Below, in pieces: positions 24,696 to 33,500 of a stretch of DNA of 40,226 bases; the stretch's first letter is position 1; every line of letters starts with the position of its first letter. Position numbers and translations under genes: made by a program. The DNA is from an uncultured Flavobacteriales bacterium (GTDB taxonomy: Bacteria; Bacteroidota; Bacteroidia; Flavobacteriales; Crocinitomicaceae), in contig CAMLFH010000033.1 in NCBI GenBank assembly GCA_946479285.1, positions 1 to 40,226 of the forward strand, given 5' to 3'. A model generated the notes under the pieces. It was not told the origin of the DNA. It was given only the letters and a program-made list of their open reading frames with translations, and did not search any database.

Positions 24696-27010
24696 CGGAT
24701 CACAACTACTTTACCCACTTTCTTACCCTTTCCTTCCGAAGGACCTGTCCAGATAAAATAAACTCCCGAACTTACATCCTCGCCTGTAAGTCTTTTGCCA
24801 TTCCAGGTTGCTGTTCCACCATTGGAAGTAGTTTTATACACCAAATTTCCGGCAGCATCAGTGATTCTTACATCACTTGCATATTGAATTCCCTGGATAG
24901 TGATCGGTCCTGTAAATTCCGGTTTTACCGGATTCGGGAACACTTTTGTTGATGAATAATCCGGATCTTCATACGTTGCATCCGTGCGGTAAGACACCAT
25001 TCCATTATCGGTGATAATATACAGTTCCCCGGTCAGTTGGTTGAATTCCATATCCATAACCACATTAGAGATCATGGGTGAATTATCCTTATTGAAGTTT
25101 GCAATTACTTCCTGTCCGTCTGCAGAAACCAGGAATATTCCTGATTCAGCCGTTCCGATCCATTTCCGGTTTCCTCCATCGACTTCAATATCCGAGATAT
25201 AGGAAGTTCCTAAAAGCAGTTCGACATTTCCATCGTAGGTCACCAAAATCCGGGAAACATCCGTAACTGAGGAGGTTGAAAAAATCCCTGCGCTGTTATA
25301 CAGAACCGCCAAACCATTATCTGTTCCAACCCAGATCTCATTGTCGAAATCAACCGCTATGGCAGTTACATTATCCGAAGGCATATTCCCGGATCCTTCA
25401 CCGGTTTGCATGACACGAATGATATCATCTGCCGGATTTGAAATGGTTCCGTTGTCATTATAACCCATCAATCCTTTTCCATAAATACCCACCCATTTGT
25501 TACCATTGTAATCAATTGCCAGTTCGGAAGCATATGCATTTGTGATCAATGGATTGGACGACATGGAATACCAGCTTCCATCCGCGGTACGAACTTTCAA
25601 TATTTTAGAAGAGTAGGCATTCACAATCCATAAATTTCCGTCATCATCGTAATCCAGTCCGGTGATGCAAGTCATATTATTTCCCAAACTAGTATTTTCC
25701 AAAATGGAATTAGAAGCTCCGTACACATTGGTAATTGTTGAACCAGTGACGATACTTAAACCATTTTCACAATATCCTCCAAGGGCAATTTCATCCTCAT
25801 TTTTCGGATTGATAGCTGCCGTTCCGATCGCCCAAACTCCATTATCCCACAAAGGTGTTTGATTCGTTTTATCATACAAACCCCATTTGTCCTCTTTCAT
25901 AGTATAAGCGGCCGGAGAGGTGTAGCTTAAATTTACGCGGTCAATTGTTCCGGCAGTTATTACAATCTTACCTTCATTTCCATTGATACTAAAGAAATCA
26001 TTCTTCGGAGGGCCTTCTGTGGATATAATCGTTGCCGTTCCAAAAGTATCGTATTTCACCAATCCGTTTTTATAATCTGCAACCCAATAACCACTTCCGT
26101 CAAATGCAACCGCGCGAATCTCCGGAGCCGTATTCGAATAGTTTGAAATGCCAAAGTAGATAGAAACATCCTCATTAAAAAGATAGTAAGAATCGGAAAA
26201 ACTCACGCCAAATTTATTATTGACAATTTGAAAATTCGCGATCTCCATATTAAACTGATGACCAATAATTTCCTGCAATCCACCCGAAGTAACTTTCATA
26301 ATTGAATCGCCGCCGTAAGCCTCTTTTTTTGCGAGCACGTATAATTCGTTGTTATAAACACCCCCTTTCGTGTAAGAAACATCCAGGGCAGGCACGTCTA
26401 CCCGGTTGTCCACGCTCCAGTTATTCGGATTACCCAGCAGTGGGTTGTTTTCCAGTGCTTTCTGCATTCCATCATTGTGCAATGCATAAATGGAATCATT
26501 CACAAACAGGATTGACTGGTAATTTTTAGGAACTGTGAACGGATTATAAGTATCCTTTACTTCGTGTTTCACAGGATCCAGAACGACGATGGCAAAACCG
26601 GTAGCAGCGTATACTCTTCCATTTCTTGCCGTGAAACTGTTGATGCGTTTATTTCCGGTAATCGGAGCCAATTTAACTGCCGGTATATTCACGATACTTC
26701 CGTCTGAATAAAGCTGGTCGATGTTTCCATTGTCGTATCCGATGAAAAAAGACTTTGTTCCCGGATGGTAAGTAATGCAGGAAACAATGATATCCGAAAG
26801 GCCGTTCTGGTCGTTGTAGATCTTCGTTTCTCCTGCAGCCGGATCGTATTCAATCACGCCGGTTTTCAATGCTGCCATGGTAAGTCCGTCACCATATGCC
26901 ACATCAATCGACTGAGAAGCGGCCACATGCATGCGCCACTGTCCCATCCCAAGCTGCCCGAACGCTGCGGAAGATAAACCCATTAAACCCAGTAAAAGAA
27001 GACTTCGCAT
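24692..27010 (-). CDS. porZ: PorZ-like T9SS protein, beta-propeller with C-terminal sorting domain
   Basis: PorZ is a surface component of the type IX secretion system that helps deliver anionic lipopolysaccharide to cargo in Porphyromonas. From ATG 27010 the protein has 772 residues: a signal peptide (MRSLLLLGLMGLSSAAFGQ), a PorZ-type N-terminal segment (GQWRMHVAASQSIDVAYGDG, TGVIEYDPAAGETKIYNDQN), two-component-regulator-type propeller blades (IWVGTDNGLAVLYN, NKWVGIYGKGLMGYNDNG, RKWIGTAESGIFLV), and a CTD from about 685 (KVFPNPVKPEF to KVGKVVVIR). Overlap with recO by 4 bp supports the assignment. The frame is open to 27046, but a perfect -7 box sits there, so 27010 is the start. A generic propeller T9SS cargo is the alternative. 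Confidence 0.86.
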   Translation of the reverse strand: MRSLLLLGLMGLSSAAFGQLGMGQWRMHVAASQSIDVAYGDGLTMAALKTGVIEYDPAAGETKIYNDQNGLSDIIVSCITYHPGTKSFFIGYDNGNIDQLYSDGSIVNIPAVKLAPITGNKRINSFTARNGRVYAATGFAIVVLDPVKHEVKDTYNPFTVPKNYQSILFVNDSIYALHNDGMQKALENNPLLGNPNNWSVDNRVDVPALDVSYTKGGVYNNELYVLAKKEAYGGDSIMKVTSGGLQEIIGHQFNMEIANFQIVNNKFGVSFSDSYYLFNEDVSIYFGISNYSNTAPEIRAVAFDGSGYWVADYKNGLVKYDTFGTATIISTEGPPKNDFFSINGNEGKIVITAGTIDRVNLSYTSPAAYTMKEDKWGLYDKTNQTPLWDNGVWAIGTAAINPKNEDEIALGGYCENGLSIVTGSTITNVYGASNSILENTSLGNNMTCITGLDYDDDGNLWIVNAYSSKILKVRTADGSWYSMSSNPLITNAYASELAIDYNGNKWVGIYGKGLMGYNDNGTISNPADDIIRVMQTGEGSGNMPSDNVTAIAVDFDNEIWVGTDNGLAVLYNSAGIFSTSSVTDVSRILVTYDGNVELLLGTSYISDIEVDGGNRKWIGTAESGIFLVSADGQEVIANFNKDNSPMISNVVMDMEFNQLTGELYIITDNGMVSYRTDATYEDPDYSSTKVFPNPVKPEFTGPITIQGIQYASDVRITDAAGNLVYKTTSNGGTATWNGKRLTGEDVSSGVYFIWTGPSEGKGKKVGKVVVIR

Positions 27011-27043
27011 GAAATTTGTTTTGATGTATAAACGCTTACTCTT

Positions 27044-27051
27044 CAAAATTA
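27044..27051 (-). promoter_or_regulatory. Bacteroidota -7 box TAATTTTG (minus strand)
   Basis: An exact TAnnTTTG match on the minus strand, 33 bp before the porZ ATG at 27010; it overlaps and so rules out the longer reading frame start at 27046. Confidence 0.6.
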
Positions 27052-27505
27052 TTGGAAAAATCGCAAGAGAAGTGAAAAAAGGAAGTTATTTTACCCACAG
27101 AGTAACACAGACAATAAGAATAAGGGCTGTAAATTAGTTTGTTACTTGTGAGTTAAAGCTTCGAACAGATAACTTTTGAGACTTAACCATGAAGAATACA
27201 AGGTAAAGATCCGATGCAGAGTAAACTTCAAACTCAAACTGAAGTCACAACTTAACTAAAAACAAAAGAACCACCATTTCTGATGAGTCTTATTTGTGAC
27301 CCTAATGTCAGATATTTCGAACTATTTGGTGGAGGATATTCAGCGAATTCTGGAGTCCAAATGTGATAAAAAGTGAGCATTTAATTTCTGAATCAGCGAT
27401 GAAGATTATGTATTTATGCATTTTTTCACTCGAACAATTCAGTAATGAACCGATACCCTACTTCGCTAAAAAAATACGTTTGAAATACGCTGTATTTCTG
27501 ATTTG
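27052..27505. other. Intergenic region without a gene
   Basis: No reading frame with protein-like composition is visible. The stretch holds a partial copy of a dispersed sequence (TTTTACCCACAGAGTAACAC from about 27090) related to the ACCACAGAGGAACACAGAG-type repeats common in this phylum, and a 7-bp-arm inverted repeat GAAATAC / GTATTTC at 27482-27498. The remainder is AT-rich and unremarkable. It marks the change from the core-like left part to the AT-richer right part. Confidence 0.6.
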
Positions 27506-27543
27506 TACGTAGTTCTACTTAGAGGTTCAGTTAAAGGTACTTA
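27506..27543 (+). promoter_or_regulatory. Candidate regulator-binding site, TACGTA-GTTC-TACTTA motif
   Basis: TACGTA and TACTTA lie 10 bp apart (27506 and 27516), with a third TACTTA 22 bp further (27538). The core 19 bp matches 16 of 19 positions at 39022-39040. Both sites lie upstream of T9SS-exported proteins at similar distances (61 and 70 bp) from a -7-like box. One-turn spacing of half-sites on one face suits a dimeric HTH regulator; the obvious candidate is the NarL-type protein at 29836. Confidence 0.5.
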
Positions 27544-27585
27544 TCTCCACCTACATGAATGTCTGTAAATAACTATTACCGGAAG

Positions 27586-27593
27586 AATCTTTG
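27586..27593 (+). promoter_or_regulatory. -7-like box AATCTTTG
   Basis: One informative base from TAnnTTTG, 61 bp after the candidate regulator site and 70 bp before the subtilase ATG. Confidence 0.35.
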
Positions 27594-27663
27594 GCCTTTT
27601 CTCTGGTTTTATTGTCGCTAATTTGAACCATAAATAAAAAGGAAACTCTATAAATATTTAATT

Positions 27664-29238
27664 ATGAAAAAAATACACTACTTATTTAATTCATTTTTTA
27701 AAGCATCCATATTTGCTTCTTCCCTTTTCTTCAGTTTCAACTCATTTGCTCAAAATGGCGTAGTTTGGACGGAGGTTCAAGACATAGGAATCCTAGAAAT
27801 TAAAGAGGAGAATAATAAATTGTATTCGAGTAATACGGATGTTCAACAATTAATAGATAGCTATTCAATATATCAATTTGAGTTGGCCGTTCCGAACTCC
27901 AGAAAGAGTAAATTACAAAATGTAGTTGAAGTCAAATGCGATTGTGAAGAAACAGACTTATTGATTGCAATGTCTAAACTTAAAAGTGTTTTTTTAAATC
28001 CTGAAATCGGTCCTCATTACGAGACGTTAATGCTTCCTAATGATTATTCAATTGCATTTTCAGATGATTACGCTTTGAATTTAATTAATGCGCAAGAAGC
28101 ATGGGATATAACAACAGGTGATAGTTCAATTGTAATTGCAATATCCGATCAAAACTTTTCTGTTGAGCATGAAGAGCTCATAGGTAAAATACATTATTAC
28201 GACACAACGAATATAGATTCACAGTACCATGGAACTGCGGTTGCAGTCACCGCGGCCGGAAACACAAACAATTCAGTAGGTAAAAGTTCAATTGGTTACA
28301 ATTCGGAACTTGCTTTATACAGAATGTCTTATAACGATATACTTTTGGCAACATACAGTGGATATCGGGTAATAAACCTTTCCTGGACTTCTGGCTGCGA
28401 ACCAAGTGCTTATGTTCAAAATGTGATTGACGAAGTATATGAGAATGGTTCTATTGTTGTTGCAGCAGCAGGCAATGGTGGTACTTGCGGTGGTCCGGAT
28501 AGTTTAGTTTACCCAGCGGCTTGTAATCATGTAATATCTGTAACTTCAATCGGCAGTAGCGATAATCATGAATTATACATTGGTGATACAAATTCAACGC
28601 ATCAGCACCACAGTGATGTCGATATTTCAGCACCAGGGTATTTAGTACCACTTACAATAGCGCCAGATTATTACCTTGTTGGGAATGGAACTTCTTTCGC
28701 TGCTCCATTTGTTTCCGGCACAATTGCTTTAATGCTCTCTGTGGATTCTTGTTTGAGTTTTGAAGACGTTGAAACAATTCTATATACCACATCTGTAAAC
28801 ATAGATTCATTAAACCCTCAATACGCTGGTTTAATTGGTAATGGAAGGCTAAACGCTGCTGCTGCTGTTACTATGGCAAATACGTTCAATAGTTGTGGCA
28901 CAGGAAATGGAACAACTCCTTCCGTGAATGACAATTACCAAGACGTCTACATAACAGAATATACAAGTACTGTTTCACTGGTTGAGAATGAAAATAATAA
29001 GCGAATTGAAATAACCGTGTTTCCTAACCCTGCGAGTTTTGGAAATGCAATTACCATAATAAGCAATCAAATCATTGAAAATTGTGAGATTACAAATGTG
29101 AATGGGGAAAGGATTCAAATGCTAAATCCAATTGACGATAAGGTAACAGTAACTGGTTTAACTCCAGGGATCTATTTTGCAAGGGTTCATTTGAAATCTG
29201 GATTTACAAAAATGAAAAAGATACTAGTAGAATACTAG
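27664..29238 (+). CDS. Exported subtilisin-like (S8) serine protease with T9SS sorting domain
   Basis: The 524-residue protein has a signal peptide (about 1-29, ending FNSFAQ), a propeptide-like region to about 135, a subtilase domain (about 140-405) and a T9SS type A C-terminal domain (FPNPAS at about 455 to KKILVEY). The triad is traceable: D162 in IAISDQNF, H189 in YHGTAVA, S344 in GNGTSFAAP, with the oxyanion N271 in AAAGNGG. The Asp and His motifs depart from the usual D-T/S-G and HGTHVAG forms, so activity is likely but not certain. It is AT-richer than the left half. A 19-bp regulator motif lies 139 bp upstream of the ATG, and a run of stop codons and a terminator follow. Confidence 0.88.
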   Translation: MKKIHYLFNSFFKASIFASSLFFSFNSFAQNGVVWTEVQDIGILEIKEENNKLYSSNTDVQQLIDSYSIYQFELAVPNSRKSKLQNVVEVKCDCEETDLLIAMSKLKSVFLNPEIGPHYETLMLPNDYSIAFSDDYALNLINAQEAWDITTGDSSIVIAISDQNFSVEHEELIGKIHYYDTTNIDSQYHGTAVAVTAAGNTNNSVGKSSIGYNSELALYRMSYNDILLATYSGYRVINLSWTSGCEPSAYVQNVIDEVYENGSIVVAAAGNGGTCGGPDSLVYPAACNHVISVTSIGSSDNHELYIGDTNSTHQHHSDVDISAPGYLVPLTIAPDYYLVGNGTSFAAPFVSGTIALMLSVDSCLSFEDVETILYTTSVNIDSLNPQYAGLIGNGRLNAAAAVTMANTFNSCGTGNGTTPSVNDNYQDVYITEYTSTVSLVENENNKRIEITVFPNPASFGNAITIISNQIIENCEITNVNGERIQMLNPIDDKVTVTGLTPGIYFARVHLKSGFTKMKKILVEY

Positions 29239-29390
29239 TAGTAGTAGTAATAGTAATAGTAGTTAGGTAATCTCATAGTTGAGTTAAGTTGTAATAGTAG
29301 TTAGGTGGTTAGGTAATCTCATAGTTGAGATAAGTTGTAATAGTAGTAATAGTAGTTAGGTTGTTAGGTAACCTCATAATCTAGTTGAGG
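29236..29390. repeat. TAG/TAA microsatellite and three imperfect hairpin-bearing repeats
   Basis: Directly at the subtilase stop lie nine consecutive in-frame stop codons (TAG x4, TAA, TAG, TAA, TAG, TAG; 29236-29262). About 38-50 bp units beginning AATAGTAGTTAGG then repeat three times, each with a small hairpin CTCATAGTTGAG (twice) or CTCATAATCTAGTTGAG. The block ends at a perfect terminator, so it forms a structured 3' untranslated region. Confidence 0.85.
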
Positions 29391-29392
29391 TG

Positions 29393-29424
29393 AAAACCGT
29401 GGAATTAATTCCACGGTTTTTTTT
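29393..29424 (+). terminator. Rho-independent terminator after the subtilase
   Basis: A perfect palindrome with arm AAAACCGTGGAATT, followed by four more T. It is a strong plus-strand terminator, possibly bidirectional given the A-run on the left. Confidence 0.9.
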
Positions 29425-29729
29425 ATTCTGAATGAATAGATTTGAAATAAAACTGACCATTCAATACTGTTGCAATGTCTGAATTGATTTCACTCACCGA
29501 TAAATTCTTACTAACAAAACTTTGAGCACCAGCTTCTTAAGTGTTAAGCATATATGTTTTTGCTACTTTGCATCGGCAAAATTAAAATTTGAAATGCACG
29601 ATTGATTTTAGTTAATCGAGAAGTTAGTTCTATCCCATCTGCCCTGCCCTTTAAATTAATATCCGGAAAAAATGATATCAGGGGAAGTTCAATTATTTCG
29701 GCTTCACTATTTTCTGCACTGTCAGACAT
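29423..29729 (-). pseudogene. Decayed response-regulator receiver domain
   Basis: On the minus strand 61 codons from 29729 encode a receiver-like middle (FFPDINLKGRADGIELTSRL, matching the strand with the phosphorylated Asp and the following helix) and end at a stop at 29544. In the next frame, after a TAA that would be one base from Leu (TTA), reading resumes as EAGAQSFVSKNLSVSEINSD and continues IATVLNGQFYF to a stop at 29423, the typical end of a NarL-type receiver with its conserved Lys. The first strand and any output domain are missing. One frameshift plus one nonsense change explains the break. It is probably a dead relative of the neighbouring regulators. Confidence 0.68.
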
Positions 29730-29835
29730 TCGGCAGTGTAATTAAAGGTCTTCAGGCATCGATCAAGAAAATTGACTTATCAATTTAAAAAAAAATGTTA
29801 AATTGTTCCATTTTACAAAATAATACACACTTTGC

Positions 29836-30474
29836 ATGGCTGAAAAAATCAGAATTATTTTAGTTGATGATCACAAATTGGTTACTGAAGCGTGGACAGC
29901 TCTGCTTAGTCTGGATGAAAATCTATCCGTTGTAGGCACAGCAAACAGTGCCGAAGCTGCCCTGGACTTATGCTTAAGTTTAATGCCAGATGTCGTTTTG
30001 ATGGATGTGAACTTGCATGATAGTAATGGAATGGATGCCACCGAAATGATTTGTAACCGAATTGCAAAAATTAAAGTCATTGGTTTGTCATTACACGACG
30101 ATATTGCTATTGTAAAGGGTTTAATGAGTAAGGGAGCCAGAGGATATTTGAGTAAAAATTCGTCCAGAGCAGAATTAATCCATGCCATAAATTCTGTCAT
30201 GTCGGGTTCAATTTATTTAGGTGAAAATATAAGGGACAAACTTTTCAACGAAGCATTCGTAGCCAAAAATGAAGATTCAATTAAGGAATTGACCTTAAAG
30301 GAAATTGAAATTGTTAAAAGCATTGCAAACGGGTTAACTTCTAAACAGATGGCCGAAAATTTATTCGTTTCCGTGCGAACGATTGAAACTCACAGGCATA
30401 ATATATTAAAGAAATTGAAGTTACAAAATGCAGCTCAACTGAGCAGTTGGTCGAGAGATCATGGTTACTTTTAA
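29836..30474 (+). CDS. NarL/FixJ-family response regulator
   Basis: A DNA-binding response regulator of 212 residues. The receiver domain (1-120) has the acidic pair D11-D12, phosphorylatable D57 (VVLMDVNL), S84 and K107 (YLSKNSS). The LuxR-type HTH domain (about 148-208) reads LTLKEIEIVKSIANGLTSKQ then VRTIETHRHNILKKL. All key residues are present. It is the first gene of the signalling cassette, 109 bp before the giant kinase. HisKA_3 kinases normally partner with this class, and one is encoded at 37092. Its likely targets include the repeated motif at 27506 and 39022, which is inference. Confidence 0.95.
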   Translation: MAEKIRIILVDDHKLVTEAWTALLSLDENLSVVGTANSAEAALDLCLSLMPDVVLMDVNLHDSNGMDATEMICNRIAKIKVIGLSLHDDIAIVKGLMSKGARGYLSKNSSRAELIHAINSVMSGSIYLGENIRDKLFNEAFVAKNEDSIKELTLKEIEIVKSIANGLTSKQMAENLFVSVRTIETHRHNILKKLKLQNAAQLSSWSRDHGYF

Positions 30475-30583
30475 TGAAGTATTATTAGAATATAAAAACT
30501 GAAATTCCATAGAACGAAATTAACTGTATCTCAAATGATTTGAAATATAGAAAATTCAAAAAAAGGATTTAATCTTATTAATT

Positions 30584-33500
30584 ATGCACCCCCTGTTCTC
30601 ACATATTATCTTAGATCAAACCAAAGACCTTATCTGGGTTATTGACAAAGACTTCCAATTGATTTATGGTAATACTGCTTATTTCAGCTTTATGAAGGAA
30701 GCTTTTGGAATAGAAAAAAAACTAAACGAGCCAGCCTTCATCTACACTTTTGGTAAGGAAGATGTTGAAAAGTGGAAATCCAATTATAGTCGGGCTCTAA
30801 AAGGTGAGTGTTTTGAACTTGAAGAAAGTCACTCACTTCCCGAGTCGCATGAAGTTCATTATTCTCAAACATCCTTTCTGCCTTTATTGGGAGAGAAAAA
30901 TGAAGTGATCGCTGTATCCTGTCAATCCAGAGATATTACACGAATAGTAAAACTAAATCTGGCAACGAATAAGCTGTTGGACACGGCATTGGATGTTTTT
31001 TGTTCTATTGATGAGGCGGGTAATTTTGTTCATGTTAGTGCTGCAGCATTGATGCATTGGGGCTATACGTCAGAAGAGTTATCTGGTAAACCTTACATCA
31101 GTTTTGTACTGGAAGAAGATATTCCAAAGACAAACCAAATTGCTGCTGATATTATCAGTGGAAAAGATGTGAATGTTTTTAGTAATCGCTACTGGAAAAA
31201 AGACGGTGGCATTGCCTATAATTTATGGTCGGCTCGCTGGGATAATGCATCAAAATTAATGTATTGTGTTGCAAGAGACGGTAAAGAGAAATTAGAGCAA
31301 GAGCAGAAAATACAGCAAAGTGAGCAACGTTTTAAAGCTTTAGTACAAGAAGGAGCTGATTTGATTGGAATATTAGACATTGATGGAAATTACACGTATG
31401 TAAGCGCAACAAGCACGAGTATTCTTGGCATTAAACCAGAAGAATTTATTGGTAGGAACGCCTTTGAATTCATACACCACGACGATGTCGAAAGGGTATT
31501 GGAATGTTTGCAACGAATGACTACTGAAAAAATAGTTAGTGTCGAACCTTTCCGGTTTAAGAACAAACAGAATGAATGGCGATGGGTGGAGACTATCCTG
31601 ACAAATATGCTGGATAATCCTGCTGTGAGTGGTATTGTCGCCAATTCAAGAGACATCACTGAAAAAATTGTAACAGAAGAAAAAAACAAACTGGTTCGAC
31701 AACAATTTGAGTCTCTTGTTGAAAACAGCATGGACTGCATCGTTATCATTTCACCCGAAGGGAAAACTACTTACGTATCAGGATCCATTAGAAAGATTTT
31801 AGGTTATTCTCCCGAAGAAGTTATGGATATAAACATTTGGAACTTGTGCCATCCGGATGATATTGCACCGTCGGAAGTCATACTGGCTCAATGTTTCGCG
31901 AGTCCAGGCGTGCCAATACCCGGTCACATTTCGAGAATTAAACATAAAAATGGTACCTGGCGATGGATTGAACCGGTAGTAACCAATTTACTCCATGATC
32001 CTGCAGTTAGAGGATTTGTAGATAATTTCAGGGACATCACTGATAAAGTGGAAGAACAAAAGCGACTAAAACTACTTGAGAGTGTTACTACCAATGCAAA
32101 GGATGCTATTTTAATTACAGAGATAGAACCACTGGATGAACCCGGACCCCGAATAATTTATGCAAATGAGGCTTTTACGAAGATGACGGGATATACTGCG
32201 GATGAAGTAATCGGTAAAACACCAAGAATACTCCAGGGCCCCAACTCGAACAAAGAGGAATTAGCGAAACTCGGACGTGCACTCAGAAATTCGGAGTCAT
32301 TTGAAATTACCACCATAAACTATAAAAAAAACGGAGAAGAATTTTGGATAAATTTCAATGTAACTCCTGTAGCAGATGGCAGTGGGTTGTTTACTCACTT
32401 TATTTCTATACAGCATGATGTTACTGAAATGAAAATGAAAGAACTTGAAAAAGATCTCCTCCATCAAATCAGTGATATTTTCCATAAGTGTGTTGATAAT
32501 GAGTTAAAAGAATGTTTAACCAATCTGTGTCAATGTATTGCCGAGTTTGGTGATTTTGATTTTGCAGAAATGTGGTTGCCAGCTATTGATTCTGAAAAAA
32601 TTAATCGTGTATCGCAATACGCTGCAAACAAATCAGGAAAAGATTTTTATAAAGAATCCAAAAAGTTTGATACCTGTAAATTGGGAGAAGGGATGCCTGG
32701 TTATGTATGGAAGAAAAAGGCTACCGAAATCTGGACACTGGACGATGAGAAGTGGCACCTGTCTAACACAAGAAAAGCGGCAGAGAAAGCGCATATTGAA
32801 ACCTTAGTAGGAATTCCTTTAAAACACAAAGATGAAGTGATTGGAGTTCTGGTTGTTGGAACAAAAAAGAACAAATCCACTCTCGCTCTATATATTGAGA
32901 TGTTCAAAAAACTAAAATTGTCAATTGGTGCGGAATTGAGTCGAAAGAAAGTAGAAATTGAACTTGCTCAGATATTTAATTCTACACCGGATATGATCTG
33001 CGTTGCAGGTTTTGATGGCTATTTAAAACGAATTAACACTGCGGGATTAAATTTAATGGGCTATTCGTTCGAAGAAATGTGTTCACAGCCAATTGTTTCA
33101 TTTATTCACAAGGAAGATAGAAAGCTCACGCAAAAAACCCAAAAGGGATTGTATGCAGGTGGAAATATTCGAAATTTTGAAAATCGCTACATCACAAAAC
33201 AAGGAGAAATTGTTTGGTTGAACTGGACCGCTACATCCGATCTGGAACAACATATTGTCTATGCAGTTGCCAAGAACATTACGGAGGAAAAGAAACTCCG
33301 TGAATTAAATAAAGCAACGCGAAGCATCGCAAAAATCGGAAGCTGGGAACTTGAATTGTTGAATAATCAGGTGTATTGGTCCGATGAATTACATCAGATG
33401 CATAATACTGATCCTGATACATTTGTTCCTGAAGTAACCACAGCAATAACGTTTTATCGGAAAGATTTCAGGGATTTAGTTGCAGCCAAATTTGAAAAGT

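Noticed and set aside
27052..27505. Hidden small gene upstream of the subtilase
   Set aside because: Frames are short and interrupted, with no start, -7 box or protein-like composition.
29236..29262. Recoding or stop-codon readthrough after the subtilase
   Set aside because: Nine stops in a row of two kinds and a complete T9SS domain before them make readthrough pointless.
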